From Geminocystis sp. GBBB08 (lineage in GTDB: Bacteria > Cyanobacteriota > Cyanobacteriia > Cyanobacteriales > Cyanobacteriaceae): DNA of 37,081 nucleotides. The notes beneath the pieces were generated by a model that made no database searches, was not told the origin of the DNA, and saw only the letters and a program-made list of their open reading frames with translations. Shown piece after piece: positions 1 through 10,344 of this stretch (positions are counted from its first letter, which is position 1; each line of letters opens with the position of its first letter). The stretch is taken from assembly GCF_016743215.1 (NCBI RefSeq), contig NZ_VRZC01000019.1, positions 1 through 37,081 of the forward strand, read 5' to 3'. A program made the position numbers and the translations under genes.

Positions 1-1505
1 GATTGAAGCTGTGGATTTTTTATAATCTCCAGAAAAGAGTTAGTAATTTCTCTATTACTTTTTTCTAAATTTTCTACATTAATTTTTATGGAATCTCGAA
101 TTTTAGCAAGATTTGTTTTAGCAGATTTGATTTTCTTTTTATCTTGAAGTTGACGTATTTCTGTTAGAATACTTACTTGTGAGATTAAACTATCAAGGTT
201 ATCAAAAACAGGTTTTAAAATTGGCACGATAACTACAGAAGAAAAAGATTCTTTTAATCTTAACCTGATACATTCCCATAAGGCTTCACCACCGCTCCAA
301 TTAATAGTATAAATTGATAGTTGTTGCATTGTTTCATCATCAATTTTTCCATTTCTTTTGACAGATTTTTTTATATCACTCAACCAATCATCCAAGTCAT
401 AATAAAATTGACAAGCCAATATTAAATCGGCTAAATATTTAACAGACGAAATAGTCCAAAATTTGATTGAAAAATTATTAAAATTAACGTCTATTTTTTC
501 CTCAATAAAATTAGCACAATCTTTAAAAAGTGATTTAAGTAATTGCAAACGAACTTCTGGGGTAACATTAGAGCTAGTATGTAAAAGATTTGTACCCCAT
601 GCACATTGAGCATAATATAACAGACGGGCATTGAAAGGGATAATATCAGGCAATGATGGAAGATTTAAGTGCTCTTGAATTTCCATTTTTAACTGTTGTA
701 AACGCTCATCAAGAGGTTTATCATCTGCTCCCCTTTGATCAACTCGGTTTAAAATAAAAATCATGGAATCCGTGCGCCCTTGTAGATATTCAACGACTTT
801 TTTTAATTCCGTTAATAACTTTTGACGGTGTTGCTCATCTACCCGCATATAATCTAAGGCAACTAAACTAAAAGCTCTACCCACCAAAGGCTGAAGAATC
901 GCTAAATTTGTTTTATCTTGTACCGATTTAAGTCCGGGTAAGTCCAAAAACTCAACATTAATCCCCTCTGGTAATCCCGATAAACTAGCATCACAGGCAG
1001 GAAGTAAAGGAATATGGGCGGTTATTTGAGGAGCGATATATTCTTTCTTTTTCCTTGCTTCATGATAGCTGTGCATAGCCATTTGAATGCGACTATAAAG
1101 ATCATTATCGCTTATATTTGTCCATTCTCCCGTTTCCCAGACGGATTCTTCTGTGGCTTCGATGACTAATTTTCTTTCGTGGGAATGGGTTAAAGTTAGC
1201 ACTCCGCCACTCATTTCTCCTGCTTCGATGGGGGCAATTCTACGCCCCATTAAGGCATTGACGATGGTAGATTTACCCGAAGAAGTCGTGCCAATGGTAG
1301 CGATGCGAAAGGTAGGATTAGCAAGGCGTTGGGTGGCTTCTTCGTAAGCTTGTTGAAAATCCTGTAAACGAGTTTTAATGGCTTCATCACCGAAAACATC
1401 GGGGGATAAGTTAACTAATTCGCTAACGGCATTACCTAACCTTTGCAGATTTTCTCTGGCTTGGTTTAGTTGCGCTTGAATATCTGGGGATTGTGGTTTT
1501 TCCAT
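1..1505 (-). CDS. Dynamin-family GTPase, C-terminus cut by the window edge
   Basis: The frame runs open from an ATG at 1505 to base 1, giving at least 501 residues. The GTPase motifs are clear: G1 P-loop GTTSSGKST at residues 72-80, G3 as FLDLPG near 186-191 and G4 as NRVD at 253-256. A helical segment precedes the P-loop (residues 10-62), and the part after residue 270 is rich in charged helices, as in the stalk of bacterial dynamin-like proteins. Such proteins hydrolyse GTP while remodelling membranes; the cellular role of this one is unknown. No strong ribosome binding site precedes the ATG, but the Met-Glu-Lys-Pro start fits well ahead of the first helix. The missing C-terminus would show whether it has a membrane-binding paddle. 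The family is confident, the function is not. Confidence 0.86.
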   Translation of the reverse strand, partial: MEKPQSPDIQAQLNQARENLQRLGNAVSELVNLSPDVFGDEAIKTRLQDFQQAYEEATQRLANPTFRIATIGTTSSGKSTIVNALMGRRIAPIEAGEMSGGVLTLTHSHERKLVIEATEESVWETGEWTNISDNDLYSRIQMAMHSYHEARKKKEYIAPQITAHIPLLPACDASLSGLPEGINVEFLDLPGLKSVQDKTNLAILQPLVGRAFSLVALDYMRVDEQHRQKLLTELKKVVEYLQGRTDSMIFILNRVDQRGADDKPLDERLQQLKMEIQEHLNLPSLPDIIPFNARLLYYAQCAWGTNLLHTSSNVTPEVRLQLLKSLFKDCANFIEEKIDVNFNNFSIKFWTISSVKYLADLILACQFYYDLDDWLSDIKKSVKRNGKIDDETMQQLSIYTINWSGGEALWECIRLRLKESFSSVVIVPILKPVFDNLDSLISQVSILTEIRQLQDKKKIKSAKTNLAKIRDSIKINVENLEKSNREITNSFLEIIKNPQLQ

Positions 1506-1774
1506 GGGGTAGAGTGTGAAAACACTGTGATAATTTTTCCTTCTATCTAATTATCAGTAGCATTTTCTGAATTTATGCAAAATTTAATAATATTTTATAA
1601 AGTTACAATTATGTTGAATAAATCATGGCATATTATTGTTTAGTTATTACTCAGTCATCCTGAAAAAATTGATCAAACTCTGAAAAACCCATCGAGCCTC
1701 TCAAAAAAGGATTACGAAGGGATCGGCTACGCAGTACGCACTCTTAGAAATCGATCAAGATAAATTTGCCCGCT

Positions 1775-1809
1775 TACTTATTCCTGATTCCTGATTCTTC
1801 ATTCCTAAT
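1775..1809. repeat. Short tandem repeat tract at the 3' end of gdhA
   Basis: The bases read as degenerate copies of ATTCCTG/ATTCTTC/ATTCCTA and run into the gdhA stop codon at 1805-1807. Similar tracts overlap the stop codons of rpoC1 (5585) and ndhM (34701). The rest of the 1506-1774 gap holds no gene I can support. Confidence 0.5.
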
Positions 1810-3097
1810 GGCTTACAGCCCGATAATAGTCTCTTGTGCCTTTTGCTGACATTGCCTCATTTAAACGATGAAGAGCGTGAATATAAGCAGAAGTACGCAT
1901 ATTAACGGCAAATTCTTGAGAAATACGCCAAACTGCTTCCGTTTCCTCAATCATTCTTACTTTTAATCTTTCTTGAACTTCCGTTAAACTCCAATATAAA
2001 CCGTTACGATTTTGTACCCATTCTAAATAACTAACGGTAACTCCTCCGGCATTAACTAAAATATCAGGGAAAACATGAATACCTTTAGCATCTAAAATAG
2101 CATCGGCGGAAGATGTAATCGGACCATTTGCGACTTCAAAAATAAATTTTGCCTTAACCTCAGAGGCATTTTTTTCTGTAATTTGTTTTTCTAAAGCCGC
2201 AGGAATTAAGACATCGACATCAAGGGTTAATAATTGTTCATTAGTAATAACTTCATGCTCAATAATATTACAAACGCTATCTTTACAATAAACTCCTGTA
2301 ACGGTGGGATGATTTAGTTTATATTGACGAATACTAGGTATATCTAAACCTTGTACGGCATAAATACCTCCTTGAGAGTCACTGACGGCAACGACTTTAT
2401 AACCAGCTTTATGTAACAATTCTGCAATTTCTGCTCCTGCATTACCGAACCCTTGTACTGCGATCGTAGTTTTTTCTTTGATTTGTCCAAATTTAGGCAA
2501 GATTGTATTAATAACGTGAAACGCTCCTGTCGCAGTTGCTATATCCCTACCTTGACTTCCTCCCATCGTTAAAGGTTTACCTGTGACAACCCCGGGAGAA
2601 ATGCGACGACGAATGATGCTATATTGATCCATCATCCAACCCATAATCATCTCATTAGTATAAACATCAGGTGCTAAAATATCTATATCAGGACCAATAA
2701 AATCGGCGATCGCCTCAATGTAACCTCGGCTTAATCTTTCTAATTCTGCTTTAGATAATTCTTTGGGGTTAACAGTAATACCACCTTTTGCACCACCAAA
2801 GGGAAGATTCAATAAAGCACATTTAAAAGTCATCCAAAAAGCTAAGGATTGTACCTCATCGAGAGATACAGAAGGATGATAACGAACTCCACCTTTACCT
2901 GGTCCTCTAGTATCATCATATCTTACTCGATAACCTTGAAAAATCCGTAATGAACCGTCATCCATACGCACGGGAATTGAAACACTGAGACTAGCTTTAG
3001 GATATTTGAGTCTTTCACTAGCATCCTCAGAAATTGATACATATTTCAATGCCTGTTCTAATCTAACACTAGCATCAGCTAATAAAGATTGAGACAT
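1805..3097 (-). CDS. gdhA: Glutamate dehydrogenase
   Basis: This 430-residue protein is a full-length Glu/Leu/Phe/Val dehydrogenase. It interconverts 2-oxoglutarate plus ammonium and glutamate with NAD(P)H in the cytoplasm, a side route of nitrogen assimilation next to GS-GOGAT. The substrate-binding stretch GPGKGGVRYHP lies near residues 65-75. The catalytic lysine is in GGAKGG (Lys104), with APDVYT at 142-147 (Asp144). The Rossmann dinucleotide loop GFGNAG is at 216-221. The length is normal for the hexameric bacterial type. It starts at ATG 3097 and stands alone: the next gene on the same strand ends 159 bp upstream. Coenzyme preference cannot be read safely from the sequence. Confidence 0.95.
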   Translation of the reverse strand: MSQSLLADASVRLEQALKYVSISEDASERLKYPKASLSVSIPVRMDDGSLRIFQGYRVRYDDTRGPGKGGVRYHPSVSLDEVQSLAFWMTFKCALLNLPFGGAKGGITVNPKELSKAELERLSRGYIEAIADFIGPDIDILAPDVYTNEMIMGWMMDQYSIIRRRISPGVVTGKPLTMGGSQGRDIATATGAFHVINTILPKFGQIKEKTTIAVQGFGNAGAEIAELLHKAGYKVVAVSDSQGGIYAVQGLDIPSIRQYKLNHPTVTGVYCKDSVCNIIEHEVITNEQLLTLDVDVLIPAALEKQITEKNASEVKAKFIFEVANGPITSSADAILDAKGIHVFPDILVNAGGVTVSYLEWVQNRNGLYWSLTEVQERLKVRMIEETEAVWRISQEFAVNMRTSAYIHALHRLNEAMSAKGTRDYYRAVSH

Positions 3098-3256
3098 AAT
3101 TTTAATTCTCTAAAACTCTTTTGTACTATTTTTATTTAACCATTTTGGGAGATCAAAAAATAAGAGATTTATTGAATATGCTTTACTACTTTATTTAGTA
3201 TCATTATAGTTAGCTAAAATTATATTTATAATAAACTTGACGATAAGTTAAATTTG

Positions 3257-4723
3257 CTAACTGGAAAATTCAGGAATTGTTACATCAACACTGATAATTT
3301 TTTGGTGAAGATTAGCTAAATCTTGTTTGACAACTTCTTTATTTCCTACCACTAAAGTTACTATTTTCTCAGGGTGTAAATATTCTTGTGCAACTCTTAA
3401 TACATCCTCAATGGTGGTATTTTTGACCGCCTTTTGATATTTAAAAATAAAGTCATTAGGATAGCCAAAATATTCGTAAGTCATTAAACGGGATAGAGTT
3501 TGAGAAGGATCTTGAAATTGAAATACAAAAGAATTTAGGATTGAATCTTTGGCATAGTTTAACTCTTCCTCAGTAATAGGTTGTGTCCGTAAACGCTCAA
3601 TTTCAGCTATCATGGAGGTGATAAATTGGGCAGTAGTTTCACTTTTTGTTTGCCCTCCCGCCACAAAGACTCCGGGATAATCATAATTACCCCTCCAGAC
3701 ACCATACACTGAATAAGCCAAGCCTTGAGTTGAGCGAATTTCATTGTATAATCTACCGCCAAAACCGTTTAAAATACCGTTAATAACGCTTAAAGTGCCA
3801 TAATTAGGATCATCTAATTTACCGCTTAAATGACCTAATAAAATATTACTTTGAGTTAATTGAGGTTGATCAACGATATAAATTCCGCCTATTTTTTCTT
3901 GTTTAACAGAAGTAATTTCTGCAGGAGAATAAGGATTTTTTACTTGCCAATTTCCAAAGGTTTTTGCGATTAATGACTTCATTTGTGTTCTGTCAAAATC
4001 TCCTACTATTCCTAAGATAATATTTTCAGGACGAATATAATTACTATAAAATTTAACTAAATCTTCACGACTAATATTATTTAACGTTTTATATTCAATA
4101 GTATTGGCATAAGGGCTATTATCACCATAAATTAATTTAGCAAATTCTCGACCGGCTATTTGTCCGGGATCATCATTTCTTCTGGCGATCGCACCTTGAT
4201 ATTTAGTTAATTGTAAGTTAAATTGTTGCTCATCAAATATGGGATTTTGTAAAACTTCAGCAAAAAGAGAAAAAACGGTATCTAAATCATAACTGAGAGA
4301 GGTAAAACTAGCACTACCTGAAGCAGTGTCAATGGAGGTTTCAATAGCAGAGGCTTTTTGTTCTAAAATAGAGTTTAATTGTTCAGGAGTATGATTTTTT
4401 GTGCCTCCAAGACGGATTAAATCCCCGGTTAAATCTCCTAAACCAACTTGAGAGGAAGGATCAAATCTTGTACCGGTGCGAATGATAGCATTACCACTAA
4501 TTAAAGGTAATCTTCGATCTTCCATCAAATAAATTACCATGCCATTACTGAGTTGATAACGCTCATATTCTGGTAATTTAATTTCAGGTAAAGGGGGATA
4601 TTTTAAATTTTTATAACTTGGCGGAATATCAGCAAAAGCGACATTATGAGTAGTAATTATTAGAGCAATAGTTATCAAACTAAATCCTAGCCATTGCCAT
4701 ATTTTTTTAAATTTTATATTCAT
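3257..4723 (-). CDS. M16-family peptidase-like protein lacking the zinc motif, exported
   Basis: The 488-residue protein has an N-terminal signal peptide (hydrophobic residues 12-24, likely cleavage after AFA at 29-31) followed by two M16 (insulinase/mitochondrial processing peptidase-like) lobes. Active M16 enzymes carry HxxEH in the first lobe. Here the aligned stretch reads GLGDLTGD at residues 94-101, so both His and the Glu are gone. The second lobe keeps the substrate-binding Arg/Tyr pair (Arg330 in NEIRSTQGLAYSVYG, with Tyr337). This is the pattern of the non-catalytic partner in M16 heterodimers. No catalytic M16 gene sits beside it here, so a partner would have to be encoded elsewhere. 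It is probably periplasmic. Family confident; lack of own catalysis inferred from the residues. Confidence 0.9.
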   Translation of the reverse strand: MNIKFKKIWQWLGFSLITIALIITTHNVAFADIPPSYKNLKYPPLPEIKLPEYERYQLSNGMVIYLMEDRRLPLISGNAIIRTGTRFDPSSQVGLGDLTGDLIRLGGTKNHTPEQLNSILEQKASAIETSIDTASGSASFTSLSYDLDTVFSLFAEVLQNPIFDEQQFNLQLTKYQGAIARRNDDPGQIAGREFAKLIYGDNSPYANTIEYKTLNNISREDLVKFYSNYIRPENIILGIVGDFDRTQMKSLIAKTFGNWQVKNPYSPAEITSVKQEKIGGIYIVDQPQLTQSNILLGHLSGKLDDPNYGTLSVINGILNGFGGRLYNEIRSTQGLAYSVYGVWRGNYDYPGVFVAGGQTKSETTAQFITSMIAEIERLRTQPITEEELNYAKDSILNSFVFQFQDPSQTLSRLMTYEYFGYPNDFIFKYQKAVKNTTIEDVLRVAQEYLHPEKIVTLVVGNKEVVKQDLANLHQKIISVDVTIPEFSS

Positions 4724-4794
4724 AATTAATAACGAAATAGATTAATTTTAAAACAATAAGTGAGTCGTAAATAAACTAATTTTATAATACTTTC

Positions 4795-5448
4795 TTAACG
4801 CCCATAAATTTTCATTAATTGTAATCTTAAATCTAAGAAAATATCCCGGCGAATATAAGGATACTCTCCTAACCAAAGTTTATGACGGGGAATATAAACA
4901 TCAGTAATTTGTACGATACTGATAAAATCAGGATCATTGGATAATAATAATCCTTCTACTGCTTGTCCTCGATTAACTACTTTATGAATTCTTTGTCTTG
5001 GGGTGGTAATGGTGGCACGAAATCCAGTTTTATCACCTATTTCAATATTAAATAATTTACGACGATTTTCTACAATAATAGCCCTACCTAACTTATCAAT
5101 GGCTGATTCTTGATTAATTAATTCTTCTGTCAAATAAACATCTAAAACCTTACCACGCCAAAAACTAATATAACGATAACGACGAAATTTCCCATTTCGA
5201 ACACTTGCCCAATATATCGGACTCCAAAGCCAATATAAACCCATAATCACTCTAAAGATTAAGGATACATTATCCCCTGATCTGCCAAAAAAAGATCCTA
5301 ATAACCAAAAAAATAACACTCCCACAAGGGAAATAAATAAATTTTTTAATAAGGTGGATAAATTCGCCCAATAGTGACTATATTGACTTCCCGTAGCGAT
5401 AGCAGGAATCAAGTCTTTAATAGCTTCTTGTTTGAGTGGAATCAACAT
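4795..5448 (-). CDS. Conserved-looking membrane protein of unknown function
   Basis: I do not recognise a named family with confidence. From the ATG at 5448 it is 217 residues; a TTG at 5460 would add four residues but has nothing in its favour. Residues about 35-58 (KNLFISLVGVLFFWLLGS) and 66-85 form two hydrophobic segments, so it is probably an inner or thylakoid membrane protein with a large soluble C-terminal part. That part is rich in basic and beta-forming residues (RGKVLDVYLTEELI; IVQITDVYIPRHKLWLGEYPYIRRD). It lies between the M16 gene and rpoC1 on the same strand, with 71 and 136 bp gaps, so co-transcription is uncertain. The upstream gap is filled with AATTAGA-type short repeats. 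Confidence 0.75.
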   Translation of the reverse strand: MLIPLKQEAIKDLIPAIATGSQYSHYWANLSTLLKNLFISLVGVLFFWLLGSFFGRSGDNVSLIFRVIMGLYWLWSPIYWASVRNGKFRRYRYISFWRGKVLDVYLTEELINQESAIDKLGRAIIVENRRKLFNIEIGDKTGFRATITTPRQRIHKVVNRGQAVEGLLLSNDPDFISIVQITDVYIPRHKLWLGEYPYIRRDIFLDLRLQLMKIYGR

Positions 5449-5554
5449 AATAATTAGCAATTAGGAATTAGAAATTAGAAATTATTAACTATTATTCATT
5501 AGCTGGAAAATTTATTTTACTGGGGTTTTGAATTCCTGTGCTGAATCTAAGTAT

Positions 5555-5589
5555 TACTTATTACTTATTCCTCACTTCCCATTCCTAAT
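5555..5589. repeat. Short tandem repeat tract at the 3' end of rpoC1
   Basis: Degenerate TTACTTATTCCTCA/ATTCCTA units run into the rpoC1 stop codon (5585-5587). The arrangement matches the tract at the end of gdhA. Confidence 0.45.
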
Positions 5590-7474
5590 AAGCTAAATCG
5601 AAATCTAACGCCTCAATAATGGTTTTATTATAGATAATGCGTCCGGGTGTAGTGTATATATATTGAGCAATTTGTTCACCTTCAGCGGTTTCGCGCACTT
5701 TACGCCCTTGATAATATTTCCAAACACTACCATCGCTTAAAGTTTCCTCTTTTTCAAGTATATTATCTCCTTTCCCTGTTTGTACTTCACCTTCAAAACG
5801 TACCCATATATAAGCGTGTAAATCTACAAGTTTTTGTTCATAAGCTCGTAAAGCATCATCAAGATTACTATAGTAGTTACCTGCTCCTTTGGTTGCTTTG
5901 GGATTTTCGGCGGTTAAATAATAACAACCTAAAACCATATCTTGAGAAGGTGCAATAATCGGTTTTCCTGTGGCAGGAGAAAGGATATTATGACAAGCCA
6001 TCATCAATAAACGAGCTTCTGATTGTGCTTCAATTGAAAGAGGAACGTGTACAGCCATTTGGTCTCCGTCAAAGTCAGCGTTAAAAGGAGGACATACTAA
6101 AGGATGTAATTGTATAGCTCGTCCTTCTACTAATACGGGTTCAAAAGCCTGAATACCAAGACGGTGTAGGGTAGGCGCACGGTTTAATAAGACGGGGTGG
6201 CCTGCGATAACTTCTTCTAATACTTTCCAAATACTAGGATCAGCTTTTTGGATCATTTTCTTCGCCGCTTTGATGTTATTAACGATACCTAAACGAATTA
6301 AACGGTTAATGACAAAAGGTTGGAAAAGTTCGATGGCCATTTCTCTAGGTAAACCACATTGATATATTTGTAAATTTGGTCCGACTACAATAACCGAACG
6401 TCCAGAGTAATCAACACGTTTACCCAGTAAGTTTTGACGAAAACGCCCTTGTTTACCTTCGATAATATCTGATAAAGATTTCAAGGGGCGACTATTTCCA
6501 CCAACTACGGTACGCCCTCTTCTACCATTATCAATTAAAGCATCAACAGCTTCTTGTAACATCCGCTTTTCATTACGGATAATAATTTCAGGGGCGAGAA
6601 TTTCTTGTAAACGATTTAAACGATTATTTCTGTTAATTACACGACGGTATAAATCGTTAAGATCTGAAGTAGCAAAACGTCCACCATCTAATTGTACCAT
6701 CGGACGTAAATCAGGTGGGATCACAGGAATAACACTTAAAACCATCCATTCTGGTTTAGAACCCGTAGCGATAAAATTATCAATTAAGCGTAATCTTTTA
6801 ATTAATTTTGCTCTTTTTTGCCCTTTACTATTAACAATTTCTTCCCTTAATTTTTCGGCTTCTTCTTCAAGTTGTATTTCTTGTAAAAGACGCTCAACGG
6901 CTTCAGCACCAATACCAACTTCAATGCCTTCTAACTCTGAGTCTTCTGCATAGATTTGTTCTTCAATTTCCATCCACTGATCTTCTGATAGTAATTGACG
7001 ATAACTCAAGTTAGTAGCATTGCCTGGGTCAAGAACTACATGGGAGTTAAAATAAACTACTTGTTCAACATCCCTCAAAGGCATATCTAACAAAATGCTC
7101 AAATAACTGGGAATACCTTTCAAGTACCAAACATGAGTTACTGGTGCCGCTAATTTAATATAACCCATGCGATGACGACGAACTCTCGACTCCGTTACTT
7201 CTACACCACAACGCTCACAGACAATCCCTCTATGACGTACTCTTTTATATTTCCCACACCAACATTCCCAATCTTTAGAAGGACCAAAAATTTTTTCACA
7301 GAATAACCCGTCCATTTCTGGTTTTAGGGTACGATAGTTAATGGTTTCTGGAGTGGTAACTTCACCTACCACAATGCCGTTAGGTAGTGTTCTTTGTCCC
7401 CATTCACGAATACGTTCAGGGGATGCGATGCCAATTTTAACGTAGTCGAACTGTCTTTCTTGTTGATGATTCAT
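5585..7474 (-). CDS. rpoC1: RNA polymerase subunit gamma (N-terminal part of beta')
   Basis: In cyanobacteria the beta' subunit is split, and this 629-residue gamma subunit carries the N-terminal half. The zinc site is visible as Cys71, Cys73, Cys86 and Cys89 (CWCG...CERCG). The catalytic magnesium loop NADFDGD is at residues 465-471, and the bridge-region block [15 protein letters not shown] precedes it. I chose ATG 7474 ([15 protein letters not shown]), which fits the usual start of the family; a TTG 21 bp upstream would add seven unmatched residues. Neither rpoB nor rpoC2 is beside it: upstream lies a divergent topoisomerase gene and downstream an unknown membrane protein. The rpoB-rpoC1-rpoC2 operon is therefore broken here. 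To my knowledge rpoC1 is also detached in Synechocystis 6803. Confidence 0.97.
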   Translation of the reverse strand: MNHQQERQFDYVKIGIASPERIREWGQRTLPNGIVVGEVTTPETINYRTLKPEMDGLFCEKIFGPSKDWECWCGKYKRVRHRGIVCERCGVEVTESRVRRHRMGYIKLAAPVTHVWYLKGIPSYLSILLDMPLRDVEQVVYFNSHVVLDPGNATNLSYRQLLSEDQWMEIEEQIYAEDSELEGIEVGIGAEAVERLLQEIQLEEEAEKLREEIVNSKGQKRAKLIKRLRLIDNFIATGSKPEWMVLSVIPVIPPDLRPMVQLDGGRFATSDLNDLYRRVINRNNRLNRLQEILAPEIIIRNEKRMLQEAVDALIDNGRRGRTVVGGNSRPLKSLSDIIEGKQGRFRQNLLGKRVDYSGRSVIVVGPNLQIYQCGLPREMAIELFQPFVINRLIRLGIVNNIKAAKKMIQKADPSIWKVLEEVIAGHPVLLNRAPTLHRLGIQAFEPVLVEGRAIQLHPLVCPPFNADFDGDQMAVHVPLSIEAQSEARLLMMACHNILSPATGKPIIAPSQDMVLGCYYLTAENPKATKGAGNYYSNLDDALRAYEQKLVDLHAYIWVRFEGEVQTGKGDNILEKEETLSDGSVWKYYQGRKVRETAEGEQIAQYIYTTPGRIIYNKTIIEALDFDLAY

Positions 7475-7738
7475 GCTATTTCCGCGCTTACTCAACCCTT
7501 TAATTATATTTTGTTAGCTATAATTTTTGTCTGCAATTATTAGTCGCAAAGATCCATAATATCACTTTTTAGGTTTTAAGGTTGAATAAGACCAACAAAA
7601 ATGTGATCGCCCTTTATAAATAATAAGTACAATTAAGAAAAAATTTACAAAAAAAATAATTCAGAAAGACCAACTTCTTTGCTAATCTCTAAAACATAGC
7701 TCATTACGTTAGTTTATTAAGATTAAGTAATAATACTC

Positions 7739-10240
7739 ATGGTACAACAATTAAATTTATTAAGTCAAGGTCAAATTATTCCTATTGCGTTACATACTGA
7801 AATGGAGCGATCATACTTGGAATATGCCATGAGTGTTATTGTAGGTCGTGCTTTGCCTGATGTCAGAGACGGTTTAAAACCTGTTCATAGGCGAATTTTA
7901 TATGCTATGTATGAATTAGGGTTAAGTCCTGATCGACCTTTTAGAAAGTGTGCTAGGGTAGTAGGAGATGTATTAGGAAAATATCATCCTCACGGAGATC
8001 AAGCCGTATATGATGCGATGGTACGCTTGGTACAAGATTTTTCTAGTCGTTATCCTTTATTATCAGGTCATGGTAATTTTGTCAGTGTAGATAATGATCC
8101 TTCGGCAGCAATGCGTTATACTGAAACTAGATTGGCGGGCAGTTCCATTAAGTCAATGTTGGAGGAAGTTAACGAGTCAACGGTAGATTTTACCAGTAAT
8201 TTTGATAATTCTCAACAAGAGCCTGTTGTTTTACCAGCTAAATTGCCTATTTTACTGTTAAATGGTTGTTCTGGTATCGCAGTAGGTATGGCCACAAATA
8301 TACCACCTCATAATTTAAACGAAATTATTGACGGTTTAATTGCCTTGATTGATCAACCAGATTTAAAGGATGATAAGTTATTAGAGTTGATACCTGGTCC
8401 TGATTTTCCCACAGGGGGGGAGATTATAGATATAACTGGCATTAAAGAAGCCTATTTGACAGGTAAAGGTATTATTCCGATGCGAGGTGTTGCCACTATT
8501 GAAATTTTGAAATCTCAGAAAAAACGTAGTCGAGAAAAAACGGCAATTATTGTGAGGGAGTTACCTTTTCAAGTTAATAAGGCGGCATGGATTGAAAAAG
8601 TTGCTGAATTAGTTAACTTAGGTAAAATTAACGACATTTCTGATATTCGAGACGAAAGTGATCGTAGTGGTATTCGAGTTGTAATTGAATTAAAGAAAGA
8701 AGCACAACCGCAAAATGTCCTAAATCAACTGTATAAACAAACGGCTTTGCAAAGTAATTTTGGGGTAATTATGTTGGGTTTAGTTAATAATAAACCTTGT
8801 CAATTATCTCTTAAACAAATGTTAGAGGAATTTTTAGAATTTAGAGAAATTACTTTAAATAGACAATTTAAGTATGAATTAACAGAAAAACAAGAAAAGT
8901 TGCATTTATTAGAAGGGTTATTAATTGCTTTAAAAAATATAAAAAAAGTGATCGAAATTTTAGCTAATTCTGCGGATGGAAGTACGGCAAAAGTTACTCT
9001 TATAGAAAAATTAAATATTAGTGACTCTCAAGCTAATTCCATTTTAGCTATGCCTTTAAGGCGCATCACGGGGTTAGAAAAGCAAAAACTGGAGGAAGAA
9101 GTTTCAACTTTACAAGGGAGGATTAGTCAGTTACAAATATTATTAGCAGATAGAAAAGAGTTATTAAAAGCCTTAAAGAAAGAATTACGCAGTTTTAAAC
9201 GTAAATTTGGAGACGATCGTCGTACTAAAATCCTTTATCCTATTGTTACTGAGGTGGAAAAGGTGAAGGAAAAGAAAACTATAGTTAAATCCAGTGAAAC
9301 AGAATCTTTACCCTTAATAGTTACCCAAGAGTTACCAACGGATGCAGTAGTACAAATTACTGCTAAAGGGAAAATTTATTGGCAACCACAAAGGGCAATT
9401 GAAAAAATCCCTATAGTTAAAAAAACTACTGATTTAATCGTTTATCAGGCATTAATTGCAAAACAAGAACAAATTATTGCTTTTTTTGACAGTGGCAAAG
9501 CCTATCCTATCTCTACTGCTGAAATTCCTGCTTTTCCTACGAAACAGACTATTGAAAGATTGGTGTCAAATAGTGCTATGCAAAATAATTATCAACCGAT
9601 TAATTATCTATGTCTCCATCCTGATAAGCAAAATTCGGCGTTACTGTTGTTAACTCAAGGAGGTTTTCTGAAACGAGTTAGCCTGAAAGAATTAGACGGC
9701 ATTGGTAACAGAGGTTTTCAACTGATTAAATTGAAGCCCAAGGATAAATTAAAATATATTTTTTCTATTAATGAAGGTGAAGAATTGGCGATCGCCACTA
9801 GCGGTGGAAGAATTTTACATTATAATATCACAGATCAAAATATACCGATCATGGGAAAAGCAGCCCAAGGTAGTTTAGGAATCAAATTAAGATATGGAGA
9901 AGAAATTATTGGTTGTTTAGGAGTAAAAAATAAGAGTAATTTGGTATTAATTTCTAAATTAGGTTATGGCAAAATAATTCCTATTAATACCATTCGTAAA
10001 ATTACTATAGGGGAAATTGGTACTCAAGGTTTTCGATTTAAACAAAAAGAAGATAATTTACAATCAATTTTATTAGCTGATAACTGTCAAAATATTGTGG
10101 TTAAAACGAATCTTGATCAGCGTTATGTGATTGATATTAATAAATTAGCCTCTAATCAAGGAGAAAATTCAGAAAAAGTTATGGTTAAATTGCAACCAAA
10201 TGAGATGATAACTTTAGCCTTAACTTGGCATTATTTATAG
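7739..10240 (+). CDS. gyrA: Type IIA topoisomerase subunit A (GyrA/ParC-like)
   Basis: The 833-residue protein is the DNA-cleaving subunit of gyrase or topoisomerase IV. The catalytic tyrosine is Tyr127 in AAMRYTETR, preceded by Arg126. The quinolone-pocket helix reads [12 protein letters not shown] at residues 81-92, with Gln88 where E. coli GyrA has Ser83 and Asp92 at the Asp87 position. A coiled-coil segment (about 380-500) and a C-terminal beta-pinwheel follow. In the pinwheel I do not find a canonical GyrA box (QRRGGKG); the nearest stretch is [13 protein letters not shown]. Without that box, DNA wrapping may be weak, so it may act more like ParC, or be a second GyrA paralogue. It is divergent from rpoC1 across a 264-bp gap that probably holds both promoters. 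Family certain; gyrase versus topo IV role unsure. Confidence 0.93.
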   Translation: MVQQLNLLSQGQIIPIALHTEMERSYLEYAMSVIVGRALPDVRDGLKPVHRRILYAMYELGLSPDRPFRKCARVVGDVLGKYHPHGDQAVYDAMVRLVQDFSSRYPLLSGHGNFVSVDNDPSAAMRYTETRLAGSSIKSMLEEVNESTVDFTSNFDNSQQEPVVLPAKLPILLLNGCSGIAVGMATNIPPHNLNEIIDGLIALIDQPDLKDDKLLELIPGPDFPTGGEIIDITGIKEAYLTGKGIIPMRGVATIEILKSQKKRSREKTAIIVRELPFQVNKAAWIEKVAELVNLGKINDISDIRDESDRSGIRVVIELKKEAQPQNVLNQLYKQTALQSNFGVIMLGLVNNKPCQLSLKQMLEEFLEFREITLNRQFKYELTEKQEKLHLLEGLLIALKNIKKVIEILANSADGSTAKVTLIEKLNISDSQANSILAMPLRRITGLEKQKLEEEVSTLQGRISQLQILLADRKELLKALKKELRSFKRKFGDDRRTKILYPIVTEVEKVKEKKTIVKSSETESLPLIVTQELPTDAVVQITAKGKIYWQPQRAIEKIPIVKKTTDLIVYQALIAKQEQIIAFFDSGKAYPISTAEIPAFPTKQTIERLVSNSAMQNNYQPINYLCLHPDKQNSALLLLTQGGFLKRVSLKELDGIGNRGFQLIKLKPKDKLKYIFSINEGEELAIATSGGRILHYNITDQNIPIMGKAAQGSLGIKLRYGEEIIGCLGVKNKSNLVLISKLGYGKIIPINTIRKITIGEIGTQGFRFKQKEDNLQSILLADNCQNIVVKTNLDQRYVIDINKLASNQGENSEKVMVKLQPNEMITLALTWHYL

Positions 10241-10254
10241 TATTTTTTTAGATT

Positions 10255-10275
10255 AATACTATTTTATAGTATTTT
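10255..10275 (+). terminator. AT-rich hairpin after gyrA, possible weak terminator
   Basis: A perfect 7-bp inverted repeat, AATACTA-TTTTA-TAGTATT followed by TT, starts 14 bp after the gyrA stop. The stem is AT-only apart from one pair, so its strength is doubtful. Confidence 0.3.
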
Positions 10276-10295
10276 AAAATTTTAAATAGATATAA

Positions 10296-10316
10296 TGTGG
10301 GCAATGCCCACCCTAC
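10296..10316. repeat. Dispersed palindrome GTGGGCAATGCCCAC + CCTAC
   Basis: Arms GTGGGC and GCCCAC flank AAT at 10297-10311, followed by CCTAC. The same unit occurs at 20943-20963 in this orientation and at 15681-15700 inverted. All copies are intergenic. Confidence 0.75.
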
Positions 10317-10344
10317 GGAAAATTACAAATAACATCAATTACAA

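Noticed and set aside
1153-1347. 64-codon plus-strand frame
   Set aside because: It is antisense to the P-loop region of the dynamin-like gene and has no ribosome binding site.
1620-1800. Possible broken gene in the gdhA downstream gap
   Set aside because: Short frames (such as SHPEKIDQTLKNPSSLS) change frame every few dozen bases and match no family I can name.
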